DNA of 54,838 bases from an uncultured Chitinophaga sp. (GCA_902168205.1 CABHOK010000010.1:1-54838); one strand, 5' to 3'. Shown: positions 14,908-24,397, counted from the stretch's first letter. The notes: generated by a model not told the origin, from the sequence alone. Made by a program: numbers and translations.

Positions 14908-14926
14908 CCCGGATACACGATCCGGG
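14908..14926 (-). promoter_or_regulatory. Hairpin in pheT leader
   Basis: Arms CCCGGAT and ATCCGGG around ACACG, 21 bp upstream of the pheT start. It could be a terminator of the preceding DUF1684 gene or a leader structure affecting pheT translation; there is no T-run. Confidence 0.4.
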
Positions 14927-14998
14927 CAATATAAATTAAGACTTCAAAAATAAGCGTTTAGCTCGAACTGACTAAAGTGAAAGATCAAAAAAGGTGAA

Positions 14999-15619
14999 TC
15001 AGTTGTGATAAACTTTCTCGCCTGCGCGTATAGCAACTTTCAGTAAATTTTCAGCCGGAGGAAAAGGACACGAAAACTCTTCAGCGTAAGCACAATACGG
15101 GTTGTACGCCTTGTTAAAATCCAGGGTGATGGTGTTGCTGCCCTGTACTTTTTCTATATCGAGGTAACGACCGGCACCATAGGTTTCGCCTGCACTGGTT
15201 TCATCTCCGAACGGGAGGAAGAGTTTGCCGCGTACGGGGCCGATGTCGATCATCTCCAGTATCAACAGTTTATTATGATAGCCGTTGAGATCGAACTCAG
15301 CATAGGCATATTCTATATAGCGCTCTTCTTTACCATCGCTCGTGCTGAGCAACACGACTTTTTTGTTTTGGATGGGTGCCAAGTCGGCTGTGATTTTATA
15401 GCGTATGTCTGCATCGTAATAGTTCAGACCTTTGAAGCTTTCTGTTTTGCCAGCAAACGGAGATTCCTGAGAGGTGCGCATGAAGTGATCTTTCTCTTCG
15501 CGCTCTTTCCTGATCTCTTCAATGTAGGCCGACTGATCTTCGCTTCCTAAAAACGAATAGAGCAGACTAACAATAACCACGATAACAATGGCGATGATAA
15601 ATATACTTTGTTTCTTCAT
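14999..15619 (-). CDS. DUF1684 domain-containing protein
   Basis: A 206-residue protein with an N-terminal membrane anchor (residues 6-23). The C-terminal signature LDFNKAYNPYCAYAEEFSCP followed by PPAENLLKVAIRAGE is diagnostic of DUF1684, whose biochemical role is unknown. The earlier motif FLPFGDETSAGETYGAGRYL also fits. It overlaps the upstream serine hydrolase gene by ATGA (15616-15619), so the two are translationally coupled. Confidence 0.9.
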   Translation of the reverse strand: MKKQSIFIIAIVIVVIVSLLYSFLGSEDQSAYIEEIRKEREEKDHFMRTSQESPFAGKTESFKGLNYYDADIRYKITADLAPIQNKKVVLLSTSDGKEERYIEYAYAEFDLNGYHNKLLILEMIDIGPVRGKLFLPFGDETSAGETYGAGRYLDIEKVQGSNTITLDFNKAYNPYCAYAEEFSCPFPPAENLLKVAIRAGEKVYHN

Positions 15620-16879
15620 GGAGTAGGAGAGTTCTTCGTAAGGGTTAGGCGTTGCCGGTTGTCGTATGCGAGTATAGAGTCGCGATGCGCTTTATACATA
15701 TTCAGAAACACAGGTATACCGGTATCGGCAACTATACCAGGGCCGTTAGAAAGCAGGCAAATGGCAAGACGATCTTTCATATTCACGGCCACTTCACTGC
15801 GGTAACCGTTTACGTAGCCACCATGGTATACCAGAGTATCATCCGGGTAATATAGTATACGCCAGCCGAGGCCATAGAAAGAACTGCTTACATGATTGGT
15901 TCTTCCGTAGTTTCTGTTTTTAGAGGGAGCTTTTACCTGCGGTGTGAACAGTTGACTGAGGGTTTCTTTGGTAATTACATCTTCTCGATTTCCAAGCAGC
16001 GCTATCATCCAGTTAGCCATGTCTGATATACTCGCATTGACGCCACCGGCAGGTGCTACGTTGTAGTATGTATTGTTTATGGATGCTTCACGCCATTGGC
16101 CGCGTCTCATCAGGTGCGGGCGTGCAATGTTTCCATTTGTTATCAGGCTGGTATAGTCCATGGATGCTGTAGCCATATTCAATGGCGTGAATACATGTTC
16201 TTTCATCAGCGCATCGTATGTTTTATGCGTGGCTGCGTTTATCACTTCACCAATTACACTATAGGCTACATTTTGATAACTGTACTGCGTGCCCGGTGCA
16301 TTGGGAATATTTACGTCTTTCAGTTTGTCGAGAAGTGATGGCAGATCGATACCTTCTTCAACCAAATTTGTATAGGTGTGATAGGGTAAACCTGTTGTAT
16401 GCGAGAGTACATGCCGCAGCGTAAGGTGCCTGGTATATTCGGGAGATTTCAGTGTGAATGAAGGTACATATTTTATTACCGGATCGTCCCATCGCAAAAT
16501 ACTATCGGCTACCAATGTTCCGGTAAGGAATGCTGCAAAACATTTTGATACGGATGCTATACGAAAAACTGTATTTACATCTATAGAATCTGTTTTGCCA
16601 ACAGACTTTACACCAAAACCTTTCATATAGATGATCGATGAATCTTTTACGACAGCAATCGCTGCACCGGGTATACCCGATACATGCAGAAGTGTTTCGA
16701 TCTCCCGCTCGTAATCATCCATGAAACTTGCAAACACCGGGTTGACGTATGGCTTCACCGTTGGCGGAGCTGGTGTAGTGGTCGGCTCACGGGTCTCTTC
16801 ATTATCTTTCCATACTTGTGCCAGCAGTAAGGGCAAAGTAATGATCAATAACACGATCAGGAGGGAGCGTTTCTTTTTC
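15616..16879 (-). CDS. Serine hydrolase, beta-lactamase class C family
   Basis: A 421-residue exported enzyme (its ATG is at 16881, the first base of the gene). After a hydrophobic signal segment (6-21) and Pro/Thr linker comes a penicillin-binding fold: SVSK at 110-113 (nucleophile Ser and general-base Lys), YQN around 197 in TQYSYQNVAYSVIG, and HGG in LVYHGGYVNGYRS replacing KTG. Likely a D-aminopeptidase, esterase or similar, not necessarily an antibiotic lactamase. A perfect -7 box (TAAGTTTG, 16893-16900) precedes the start. Coupled to the DUF1684 gene. Confidence 0.9.
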
Positions 16880-17007
16880 ATCTTAACAGCTTCAAACTTA
16901 GAAACAAGTACGGAAACGTAAAAACTGTGCCCTTACTTATACTCCGCAGTTACTCCACGGACTAAGTTATTCAATGTTAAAAACGAAAAATTATTGTGAG
17001 CGATCCG

Positions 17008-17715
17008 TCAAAGCAACCCTTCATCGGCAAAGCTGAAGTATCGGTCTTCAGCAATGATCAGGTGATCAAGGATTTGGATATCGAGCAGTCGGGCGCCTTC
17101 TTTTAATTTTCTCGTCAGGTCAAGATCGGCAACACTGGCTTCGAGATTTCCGGAAGGATGATTGTGAGCCAGTATAATGCCGCTTGCCAACTCATCGAGT
17201 GCGAGTTTGAAAATGATTTTCGGATCAGCCACCGTACCCGACACTCCTCCTAAACTTATCTTCTGTTTTTTAACAACGCGATTGCCGCGGTTGAGTAACA
17301 TAATCCAGAATTCTTCGTGTGGTATATCGGTAAGATCAGATTTTAGCACATCGAACGCAAGCTTGGAGGAAGTGATAGCTGGTTTGTCGGCATCGCTGCT
17401 TTTTCGTCTTCGCCCAAGTTCAAGCGCTGCTATAATAGAAATTGCTTTTGCTTCGCCAACGCCTTTTATCTTCACCAGATCTTTTACTGTAAGTTGTGCG
17501 AGCCGGTTAATGTTGTTATCAGCGCAAAGTAAAATTCGTTTGGCGAGATCAACAGCACTCATGGTAGCGGTGCCGGTGCCGAGCAAAATAGCAATAAGCT
17601 CTGCATCAGAAAGTGACGCTCTACCTTTAAGAATTAATTTTTCGCGGGGACGGTCTTCGGGCGACCAGCTCTTGATACCAAGAGTTTTCTCTTCCAGAAT
17701 TTGCATACTATACAA
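17008..17715 (-). CDS. radC: RadC-like JAMM protein
   Basis: A 235-residue protein. N-terminal helix-hairpin-helix (VKIKGVGEAKA at 81-91), then a JAB1/MPN metalloprotease-like domain with the JAMM motif HNHPSGNLEASVAD at 184-197 (H184, H186, D197 as zinc ligands). RadC was named for DNA repair, but its true function is not established. Start could be at 17715 or at the second Met, three codons on. No neighbours on the same transcript are evident. Confidence 0.93.
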   Translation of the reverse strand: MYSMQILEEKTLGIKSWSPEDRPREKLILKGRASLSDAELIAILLGTGTATMSAVDLAKRILLCADNNINRLAQLTVKDLVKIKGVGEAKAISIIAALELGRRRKSSDADKPAITSSKLAFDVLKSDLTDIPHEEFWIMLLNRGNRVVKKQKISLGGVSGTVADPKIIFKLALDELASGIILAHNHPSGNLEASVADLDLTRKLKEGARLLDIQILDHLIIAEDRYFSFADEGLL

Positions 17716-17819
17716 CGGTTTCGCACGAAGATATAAAAATGTTTGAACCTTGGTTTATACCTCCTGCAGTTCAATCAACATTTTTAATCTATAGCAGTGA
17801 AGTAGCTACAAAAAGTAAA

Positions 17820-17841
17820 ACCCCGCTTGGGTAAGCGGGGT
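17820..17841 (-). terminator. rpsT terminator
   Basis: Perfect 9-bp stem ACCCCGCTT/AAGCGGGGT with loop; on the minus strand it is followed by TTTTACTTTTT. It lies 35 bp past the rpsT stop. Confidence 0.9.
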
Positions 17842-17875
17842 CTCTTATGGTATAGACCGTTAAGAACGTGAGTTC

Positions 17876-18130
17876 TTAAGCGAGTTTGTTCACTAGCTTG
17901 GTAAGCTTAGACTTCTGGTTAGCAGCTTTTTTCCAGTGAATGATATTCTTCTTAGCAAGTTTATCGATCATGGAAGAAACTTCTTTCAAAAGACCTAAAG
18001 CTTCAGTCTTCGCAGTTGCAGACTTCAGTCTTTTGATAAATGAACGCGTAGTCTTGTGCTGGTAGCGGTTTCTTACACGCTTAATTTCATTCGCACGGAT
18101 TCTTTTTTCTGCTGACTTATGGTTTGCCAT
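17876..18130 (-). CDS. rpsT: 30S ribosomal protein S20
   Basis: An 84-residue basic protein, MANHKSAEKRIRANEIKRVR, ending in a lysine-rich helix (AANQKSKLTKLVNKLA). It binds 16S rRNA early in small-subunit assembly. It is a single-gene unit with its own strong promoter (18154-18183) and terminator. Confidence 0.97.
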   Translation of the reverse strand: MANHKSAEKRIRANEIKRVRNRYQHKTTRSFIKRLKSATAKTEALGLLKEVSSMIDKLAKKNIIHWKKAANQKSKLTKLVNKLA

Positions 18131-18153
18131 AGTTCGTTTTCAAATAAGGACTG

Positions 18154-18183
18154 CAAAGGTAAGTGCTTTTGCCGAATTTGCAA
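18154..18183 (-). promoter_or_regulatory. Strong rpsT promoter
   Basis: On the minus strand TTG, exactly 19 bp, then TACCTTTG: the Bacteroidota -33/-7 consensus. The same element and spacing occur twice at the right edge of the window. Transcription would begin about 17 bp before the rpsT start. Confidence 0.85.
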
Positions 18184-18196
18184 TGCCTGCGTTCAA

Positions 18197-19831
18197 TCAA
18201 TTCTTGGGTCTTGCCAGGTAAAGCAGGTTTGTATTCGGGTCAAGTTCGATTTTAGCGGGTTTTCGGCCCATTTTGATGCTGAATTTATTTGATTTTTTAT
18301 CCAGCCGAACGGTCTCAACATGCAGTAAAGTCTGGTTCGCATCATAAAATCCTAACTCCAGTGGTACGTTGAAGACATCGCCCGGTTGTGTTTGGTCAAC
18401 CGTAACTTCCAAAGTTTGTGCTTTTGAATCATAAGCCCAGCTCCACTCCAATATCGGATGACCAGGTTTGTAAAGCCATTGGTTGAAAAACATATCGAGC
18501 GATTTTCCGGAGGCCTCCTGCATTACCTGCTTGAAATTTTCGGTGGAGGCATTGCTGTTCCTATATATTCTATAATAATCGCGCAGACCTTTCCAGAAAG
18601 CTTCATCACCAATTTCAGCTCGGAGCATGTGCAATACCCAGCTTCCCTTTTGATACGAGTTTACACTCAGAATCTGCAGGAGATCATCGGGTAACGTTGG
18701 AAACACGATCGGCAATTTAGTTTTCTGGTAAAACTCGATCACTTGCTGGCGGTCGTCACGAAGATCTTTATTCATACGATCACGCCCATACGTAAATTCC
18801 ATGTACAGATGTGTGAGGTATGTGGCAAAGCCCTCGCTCAGCCATACATGATGCCAGTCAGTCTCCGATGCCGAGTTGCCAAACCACTGGTGTGCTATTT
18901 CATGTGCTACCAGTGATTCAATTTTGCTGGCGTTGCCTTCTGCTGCAGGCCCTATAGCAACTGAGTTTTCGAAATAGAAAATATTACTGGCATTCTCCAT
19001 GCCGCCATAGCGTGTTTTGGATTGAACATTCGCGAGCTTCTTATAGGAATACGGCCCTACATGCGAATGAAAGAAATCGAGAACGCGCGGTGCATATTTA
19101 TAGGAGTCGAAGCCCTCTTCACGATTTTGAGGATATACCCAGCTTGTTACTTCAAAACCATTTACCATACCACTCTGCTGTATAGCAAAACGTGCCGCAC
19201 CAATTACCATTACTTTGGTAGCGAGTTCTGTTTCTTCGTGCCAGTGGGTTAGTTTCTTGCGATCACCCAAATAACTTTCTTCAATCTTGATGCCGTTACC
19301 AATCACTTCATATTTGGGTGGAGCAGTAACTATAAAATCCACGGCAGCTTTATCATACGGATGGTCGATGGTGGGAAGCCAGTGATGTGCGCGGTCCGGC
19401 CAGTTATCGCCAAAGAAAGTACGATCACCATATTTATTCTTGGAAATGATGAGGCCATCGCGTGGTATACCTTTATACGTTACTATAATATTGGTAGTAG
19501 AGGAGGCCTTGGCTGGTGTTGAGAGTATAATTTTAAGCCGGTCGTTTTGATGTATAAATTTAACCGGGTTGTTGTCGATTGTAACGGTTGTTACTTCCAT
19601 GCCTGTTCCGTTCGCGTCTTTATTTGTCAGGTCAAGCTCAAAGTCGGTTGCTTGTTTTTTGAAGAAGATCGTTACAGTGGCCTTTCCTTCAATCACATCA
19701 ATCGAGTCATGCAGGGTTAACTCAAAGCTATATTTTCGAATATCAATGCTTTCGTTTTTAGGATAATCCTTACCATAGAGGTTTACGGCAACGAGTAAAA
19801 TGATAAACAGGGTGGTGGTGAGGTTTTTCAT
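18197..19831 (-). CDS. M1 family zinc aminopeptidase
   Basis: Started at 19831 it is 544 residues with a signal peptide (MKNLTTTLFIILLVAVNLYG). The exopeptidase motif GGMENAS is at about 276-282 and the zinc site HEIAHQWFGN with distant Glu (LSEGFATYL) places ligands H310, H314 and E333. The N-terminal beta domain and catalytic domain are present; the C-terminal helical domain of PepN is absent, as in the shorter ColA/LTA4-hydrolase-like enzymes. It removes N-terminal residues from peptides in the periplasm or outside. The longer start at 19861 would precede the signal and is less likely. Confidence 0.93.
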   Translation of the reverse strand: MKNLTTTLFIILLVAVNLYGKDYPKNESIDIRKYSFELTLHDSIDVIEGKATVTIFFKKQATDFELDLTNKDANGTGMEVTTVTIDNNPVKFIHQNDRLKIILSTPAKASSTTNIIVTYKGIPRDGLIISKNKYGDRTFFGDNWPDRAHHWLPTIDHPYDKAAVDFIVTAPPKYEVIGNGIKIEESYLGDRKKLTHWHEETELATKVMVIGAARFAIQQSGMVNGFEVTSWVYPQNREEGFDSYKYAPRVLDFFHSHVGPYSYKKLANVQSKTRYGGMENASNIFYFENSVAIGPAAEGNASKIESLVAHEIAHQWFGNSASETDWHHVWLSEGFATYLTHLYMEFTYGRDRMNKDLRDDRQQVIEFYQKTKLPIVFPTLPDDLLQILSVNSYQKGSWVLHMLRAEIGDEAFWKGLRDYYRIYRNSNASTENFKQVMQEASGKSLDMFFNQWLYKPGHPILEWSWAYDSKAQTLEVTVDQTQPGDVFNVPLELGFYDANQTLLHVETVRLDKKSNKFSIKMGRKPAKIELDPNTNLLYLARPKN

Positions 19832-19885
19832 TGCAATGTATATTTTGTGTAACTTGGCCATGCAAGTATAATTCTTATCCGTTGT

Positions 19886-20872
19886 ATGTTAAAGTTGTCA
19901 GCTATTTATCGCTATAGCAAGCGTGTTATTTTTATCGGTATAATTTTCCTGTTTGGTGGTTGGGGATTTTTCGGGCATCAACGTATAAATCGGTTGGCAG
20001 TATTTGCCTTGCCTCCTGAAATGATCGGCTTCTATAAAAAGAATATAGGTTACATTACCGAAACAGCCGTTAATCCAGATCGGAGAAGGTTTATTGTAGT
20101 AGACGAAGCGCCACGACATTATATAGACCTGGATCACTATGGCGATAGTGCTATTTATACCCTGCCACGATATTGGAATGATGCCGTGGCTCAACTCACC
20201 GAAGATACCCTGAAAGCGTATGGTATATTACCCTGGCATATTAACCGTATGTATTATTCACTGAAGGATGCTTTTCAGATTCGCGATCCTGATCGGATTC
20301 TGAAGTTATCTGCAGAGATAGGACATTATATAGGTGATGCCCACGTGCCCCTGCATACAACTGAAAACTACAACGGTCAGCTCACCGGGCAGGAGGGAAT
20401 TCATGCCTTGTGGGAATCACGGTTGCCTGAGTTATTCTCGGATGAGTATAATTTCTTTAGTGGTAAAGCTACATATATAGTAAATCCTCAGCTGGCTGCG
20501 TGGCAAGCCGTGAAGGATTCGCATCTGGCCGTTGATTCTGTTTTGCGAGAAGAGAAGCGATTGGCTGATTCATTGATCAGTTATAAATATTCGTTTGAAA
20601 CGAAAGGCCGTCAAACCGTAAAAGTATATTCCAGGGAGTATGCAGATGCCTATCATAAAATACTGCACGGCATGGTAGAACGAAGAATGCGCGCGGCTAT
20701 AAAACTTACTGCCGATATGTGGTATACCGCGTGGATAGATGCAGGCCAACCCGATTTAGCAGAACTACTTTACTATAAACCTTCAGAAGAAGAATTAAAA
20801 CTTAGAAGAAAGGAACTGGATGCCATTAAGAAAGCCGATCCTGCTATAAGTACCAGGGCACATGAAATATAG
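19886..20872 (+). CDS. Zinc-dependent phospholipase C / S1-P1 nuclease-like protein
   Basis: A 328-residue protein with an N-terminal hydrophobic segment (14-26) and, right after it, WGFFGHQRINRLAV, matching the Trp-x-x-x-x-His start of zinc-dependent PLC and S1/P1 nucleases, whose mature N-terminal Trp and His bind zinc. Other ligands fit HYIDLDHYGD and HYIGDAHVPLHTTENYNG. A long helical C-terminal region ends KADPAISTRAHEI. Substrate (phospholipid or nucleic acid) cannot be decided. It diverges from the M1 peptidase gene. Confidence 0.8.
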   Translation: MLKLSAIYRYSKRVIFIGIIFLFGGWGFFGHQRINRLAVFALPPEMIGFYKKNIGYITETAVNPDRRRFIVVDEAPRHYIDLDHYGDSAIYTLPRYWNDAVAQLTEDTLKAYGILPWHINRMYYSLKDAFQIRDPDRILKLSAEIGHYIGDAHVPLHTTENYNGQLTGQEGIHALWESRLPELFSDEYNFFSGKATYIVNPQLAAWQAVKDSHLAVDSVLREEKRLADSLISYKYSFETKGRQTVKVYSREYADAYHKILHGMVERRMRAAIKLTADMWYTAWIDAGQPDLAELLYYKPSEEELKLRRKELDAIKKADPAISTRAHEI

Positions 20873-20879
20873 CGGTACG

Positions 20880-21167
20880 CTATCGCGCGAGTAATTCTTT
20901 TACCATAGCTGCCCACTCATCCTTTAAAGTTGATGATGGCATTTTACGATTCGCACGACTATACCAGTAAGATGCATTTCCAAGGTCTCCTTCTACGCGA
21001 TGAAGGTATGCGTGTATCCAGGAACCATCGTTATTGTGAATATCCTGCGCAATGTTATGTGCAGATTCCCAATCGCCTTTTCCTTCGAACCAAAGAGCCT
21101 TTAAAAGTTCATTAACAGCTGGAGGATTGGTTTGTGTAAGCGAATTCTTAAACTCTTCGAATGTCAT
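20880..21167 (-). CDS. Conserved small protein of unknown function
   Basis: A 95-residue protein rich in Trp and His: LKALWFEGKGDWESAHNIAQ, DGSWIHAYLHRVEGDLGN and ASYWYSRANRKMP. I recognise this as a widely conserved small protein in Bacteroidota and some Acidobacteria with no assigned role; the helical pairs look TPR-like (AYLHRxEGDLGNASYWYxRA). Cytoplasmic. Convergent with the gene at 19886, 7 bp between stops. Confidence 0.75.
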   Translation of the reverse strand: MTFEEFKNSLTQTNPPAVNELLKALWFEGKGDWESAHNIAQDIHNNDGSWIHAYLHRVEGDLGNASYWYSRANRKMPSSTLKDEWAAMVKELLAR

Positions 21168-21319
21168 GGCGTAGACTTTAGGGAGGCCAAGCTAAAGTAA
21201 AAAGCTTAAAGTATAAAGTAAAAAGCTTGTAGCGGTAGGACTATGTGCGAAAATAAAAAAGCAGAAAGTACAAGCGATCAACGCTATACCTTCTGCCTGT
21301 ATGTTTAGGTTTAGATAAG

Positions 21320-21841
21320 TTATTTCCCTTCGGTAAGTTCTTTGATCTTGTTCAGGTTGTGATCAAATGCCTTGTTCATTTCGCCTTCAAACATGGTAGC
21401 GCCCATCCAACGCATAAAAGGGTTCATACCAAATTCAGTTGAGAAACCCATCGTTACTTTTGTGCTGTCGTTAACAGGTTCAAAGGTATACCAGCACTTG
21501 GCTGTGCCTTGTTCCATAAAGTCAAGATCAGCTTTAATAACAGAAGAAGGATTGCTTTCGGTAATGGTTAATTTACCTTGTCCCATATCCTCACTTGTCC
21601 AGCTATACCACGCGCCAGTACCGGCCTGCTGATCGCCATAGGTTAATTTAGTTGTAGGATCCAGCGCATACCAGTACGACCACTTCTCCCAGTTTTTCAG
21701 ATTATTAACCTGTTCGAATGTTGCTTCAGGTGAAGCGTGAATGGTTAAACTTCTGGTGACTTCAATTCTGGACGGAAGGAAAAATCCAACAATGATCAAC
21801 AGGATAATAATACCCAAAAGGCCGAGTAATATCTTCTTCAT
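21320..21841 (-). CDS. SRPBCC family (START-like) membrane-anchored protein
   Basis: A 173-residue protein with one N-terminal membrane helix (5-24), then IEVTRSLTIHASPEATFEQV, the opening of polyketide-cyclase/START-like domains, and GTGAWYSWTSEDMGQGKLTI in the middle. It probably binds a hydrophobic ligand at the membrane; ligand unknown. Confidence 0.88.
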   Translation of the reverse strand: MKKILLGLLGIIILLIIVGFFLPSRIEVTRSLTIHASPEATFEQVNNLKNWEKWSYWYALDPTTKLTYGDQQAGTGAWYSWTSEDMGQGKLTITESNPSSVIKADLDFMEQGTAKCWYTFEPVNDSTKVTMGFSTEFGMNPFMRWMGATMFEGEMNKAFDHNLNKIKELTEGK

Positions 21842-21949
21842 GATTTTATAGGTTTAGCGAGGTAAAGGTAGCTCAAAATATCCAATGAAAACGTTTGCAA
21901 TTATCATAAAAAATCGGAAAATTTATATATACCTAACAATGCATCATAT

Positions 21950-22420
21950 ATGAGTTTCCTATCTAACCCTGATCGCATTCCTGAAAAGTATGGATTGCGT
22001 ATTGCTGCCGGTCTGATTTTATACTTCATTATCATGAAAGCTGCCGGCCTTGGTCATCACATCGAATTGCGCTTGCTTAACCTCGTCATTCTAACGGCTG
22101 GGGTATATGCCGCGCTTAAAAAATTCAAGGAGACACACACGGAACGTCTCAACTATTTCCGAGGATTGATTACGGGTGTTGAAACAGGCGGAGTTGGATC
22201 GCTGTTCTTCGGTATATTTCTCTTCTTCTATATGAAGATTGATTCTGCTATGATGCAGTCCATCATCGAAAATGAACCTATGGGCCGTTACCTTAATGCA
22301 TACATGACTGCCTTTATTGTTGTGCTGGAGGGATTCTTTTCAGGTTTACTGGTAACATTCGTGTTGCTCAATTGGGTACATACTGATGAAGTAAATCAAC
22401 CTGTTGGTAAATCAAGCTAG
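21950..22420 (+). CDS. Four-helix membrane protein, first of tandem pair (DUF4199-like)
   Basis: A 156-residue protein with about four membrane segments (20-37, 43-58, 87-103, 125-143). Signature segments: IELRLLNLVILTAGVYAALK, LNYFRGLITGVETGGVGS and EPMGRYLNAYMTAFIV. It resembles the Bacteroidota DUF4199 group, an uncertain match. The next gene is a paralogue of identical length in the same orientation. Confidence 0.7.
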   Translation: MSFLSNPDRIPEKYGLRIAAGLILYFIIMKAAGLGHHIELRLLNLVILTAGVYAALKKFKETHTERLNYFRGLITGVETGGVGSLFFGIFLFFYMKIDSAMMQSIIENEPMGRYLNAYMTAFIVVLEGFFSGLLVTFVLLNWVHTDEVNQPVGKSS

Positions 22421-22511
22421 CGTGTAGGATGTTCCTCATCACATCAGCAGGCCAGTAACATCTTCGCGGGCATAGTATTTTCAGATAGCATATAAACAAT
22501 CCTTTGATTAT

Positions 22512-22982
22512 ATGAATATCTGGAACAGATCAAAACGTATCCCGGAGATATACGGTACATTTATAGCGCTGGGATTGATCGTATACTTTTTTGTAATGTA
22601 TGCGGTAGGCTTATTGCAGGTTATTGAACTACGTTTACTCAACCTGTTGATTATGCTCGCAGGGGTATACTATGCCCTGAAACAATTTGCACGCACGCAC
22701 GATGGGCACCTGAATTATTTCAGGGGACTCGCTATTGGTGTTACAACGTCTGCCATAGGGTCATCAACTTTTGCGGTTTTCCTGTTTGTATTTTTACGTT
22801 TTAATGATGGCCTGATGCAGTATATTATTGACCACGAACCCATGGGGCCGTATTTGAATGCATATATAGCTTCGTTTATGGTGTTGCTGGAAGGTGTATT
22901 TTCAGGTCTCTTTATAACCTTTGTGTTGTTGAACTGGGTGCATAGCGACCAGGTAAACGAACCGTCAGGCACATCGTCATAG
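22512..22982 (+). CDS. Four-helix membrane protein, second of tandem pair
   Basis: A 156-residue paralogue of the preceding gene, more than half identical by eye (IELRLLNLLIMLAGVYYALK; HEPMGPYLNAYIASFMVLLE; FVLLNWVHSDQVNEPSG). No gaps are needed to align them, so the duplication is clean. The function is unknown. Transcription ends at the hairpin at 23016-23057. Confidence 0.7.
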   Translation: MNIWNRSKRIPEIYGTFIALGLIVYFFVMYAVGLLQVIELRLLNLLIMLAGVYYALKQFARTHDGHLNYFRGLAIGVTTSAIGSSTFAVFLFVFLRFNDGLMQYIIDHEPMGPYLNAYIASFMVLLEGVFSGLFITFVLLNWVHSDQVNEPSGTSS

Positions 22983-23015
22983 GTATATATACTACATGCT
23001 TAATAGGATATTAAA

Positions 23016-23057
23016 ATACAGAAGAGGGCATCACATTTGTGATGCCCTCTTCTGTAT
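23016..23057. terminator. Perfect 20-bp bidirectional terminator
   Basis: ATACAGAAGAGGGCATCACA and its exact complement are separated by two bases, between convergent genes ending at 22982 and 23084. It is preceded by an A-rich stretch and can serve both strands. Confidence 0.9.
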
Positions 23058-23083
23058 CTAGCCATTTCGTTGTAAGACTATTC

Positions 23084-24397
23084 TTATTTGAGTTCCAACT
23101 CAACAATTGTATCTACTTCATCGAGTTTGGTCTTGGGTACTTTTAATGTGATACCAAAATCGTTCTCAATAAACTTAACAGCACTTTTATCCTTAAAGAG
23201 CTTAGCCGATTTTATCTTTTTCCCCCACGATGGTATAACCAGGGATTCATCTTGCCAATCGAGAATGTGTATATATACTTTATTCCCTTTTTGAGTTGTT
23301 ACACCCCAGTCGCGCGCAGTTAATGGTCCGCCTCGTGTTCCATAAATCGTTTCTCCGTTGGCTGTAAGCCATTCGCCCATTTCTTTTAATCGTTCGATGT
23401 GTTCCGTCTGAATTTTACCATTCGGCATCGGGCCAACGTTCAGCAGAAAATTGGCGCCATAGCCTGATGCTTTTACCAGGTACTGAATTAACTCTTTACG
23501 ACTTTTATGATTCTGATCTTTCAGGTTGAAACCCCACGAGTGATTGATGGTTTCGCAGGTCTCTTTGGGCAGGTCTCCAATTTTTTGTTCAGGAGCAAAA
23601 CCAGTAGTGTTATGACCGGGCAGATCTTTTTCAAACATCTGGAAATCTTCGCCATCGTAAGGCGCAACGTGGTGGTTACTGCCTACGAGTGCACCGGGTT
23701 GAAGTTTATGAATGAGTGAATACGTTTTATTCAGGCGCCAGTCGGCATCTTTCTTGTCCCACATACCATCGAACCATATACCCGCTACCTCTCCATAATT
23801 GGTTAACAACTCAGTAAGCTGCGCATCCATATAGTCAAGATATTTATACCAGTCGCCATTTTCCGGGCGGCCTGTCCAATTACCCCCGGTGTTACCTCTT
23901 GGAAAATAATCCGGATGATGCCAGTCCAGTTGTGAGTGGTAGAAGAATAGTTTTATACCTTCCTTATGACATTCATCCGCCAGCATCTTGAGTACATCTT
24001 TTCCATAGGGTGTTCGCTTTACAATGTTATAGTCTGATACTTTACTATCCCACATGGCGAATCCATCGTGGTGTTTGCTGGTGATCGCTATATATTTCAT
24101 ACCGGCAGCCTTTACCATTTGTACCCAGGCTTTCGCATCAAAGTCGGTGGGGTTAAAGAATGCCGGAATTTTTTCGTAGGTCTTGATGGGGATCTGTTGC
24201 TGGTTCATTACCCATTCGCCATCGCCCAATACGCTATATACACCCCAGTGGATAAACAAGCCGAACTTGGCATCCTGAAACCACTCGCGGTTCTTTTTAT
24301 TTTCGGGTGCCGGTTCGTATTTGCCTTGCGTATACGCCACTGTTGTGATCATCACAAAAAGAATAACAGTCTTGTAAAATGGGTTGGTCAGCTTCAT
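23084..24397 (-). CDS. Alpha-L-fucosidase, glycoside hydrolase family 29
   Basis: From the ATG at 24397, 437 residues with a signal peptide (FYKTVILFVMITTVAYTQGK). GH29 features: WFQDAKFGLFIHWGVYSV near the start, YIAITSKHHDGFAMWDSKVS, the nucleophile Asp in EVAGIWFDGMWD, and the FLLNVGPMPNGKI segment. It releases L-fucose from glycans outside the cytoplasm. It stands alone, not within a polysaccharide utilisation locus; the SusC/D pair is 15 kb away. Confidence 0.93.
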   Translation of the reverse strand: MKLTNPFYKTVILFVMITTVAYTQGKYEPAPENKKNREWFQDAKFGLFIHWGVYSVLGDGEWVMNQQQIPIKTYEKIPAFFNPTDFDAKAWVQMVKAAGMKYIAITSKHHDGFAMWDSKVSDYNIVKRTPYGKDVLKMLADECHKEGIKLFFYHSQLDWHHPDYFPRGNTGGNWTGRPENGDWYKYLDYMDAQLTELLTNYGEVAGIWFDGMWDKKDADWRLNKTYSLIHKLQPGALVGSNHHVAPYDGEDFQMFEKDLPGHNTTGFAPEQKIGDLPKETCETINHSWGFNLKDQNHKSRKELIQYLVKASGYGANFLLNVGPMPNGKIQTEHIERLKEMGEWLTANGETIYGTRGGPLTARDWGVTTQKGNKVYIHILDWQDESLVIPSWGKKIKSAKLFKDKSAVKFIENDFGITLKVPKTKLDEVDTIVELELK

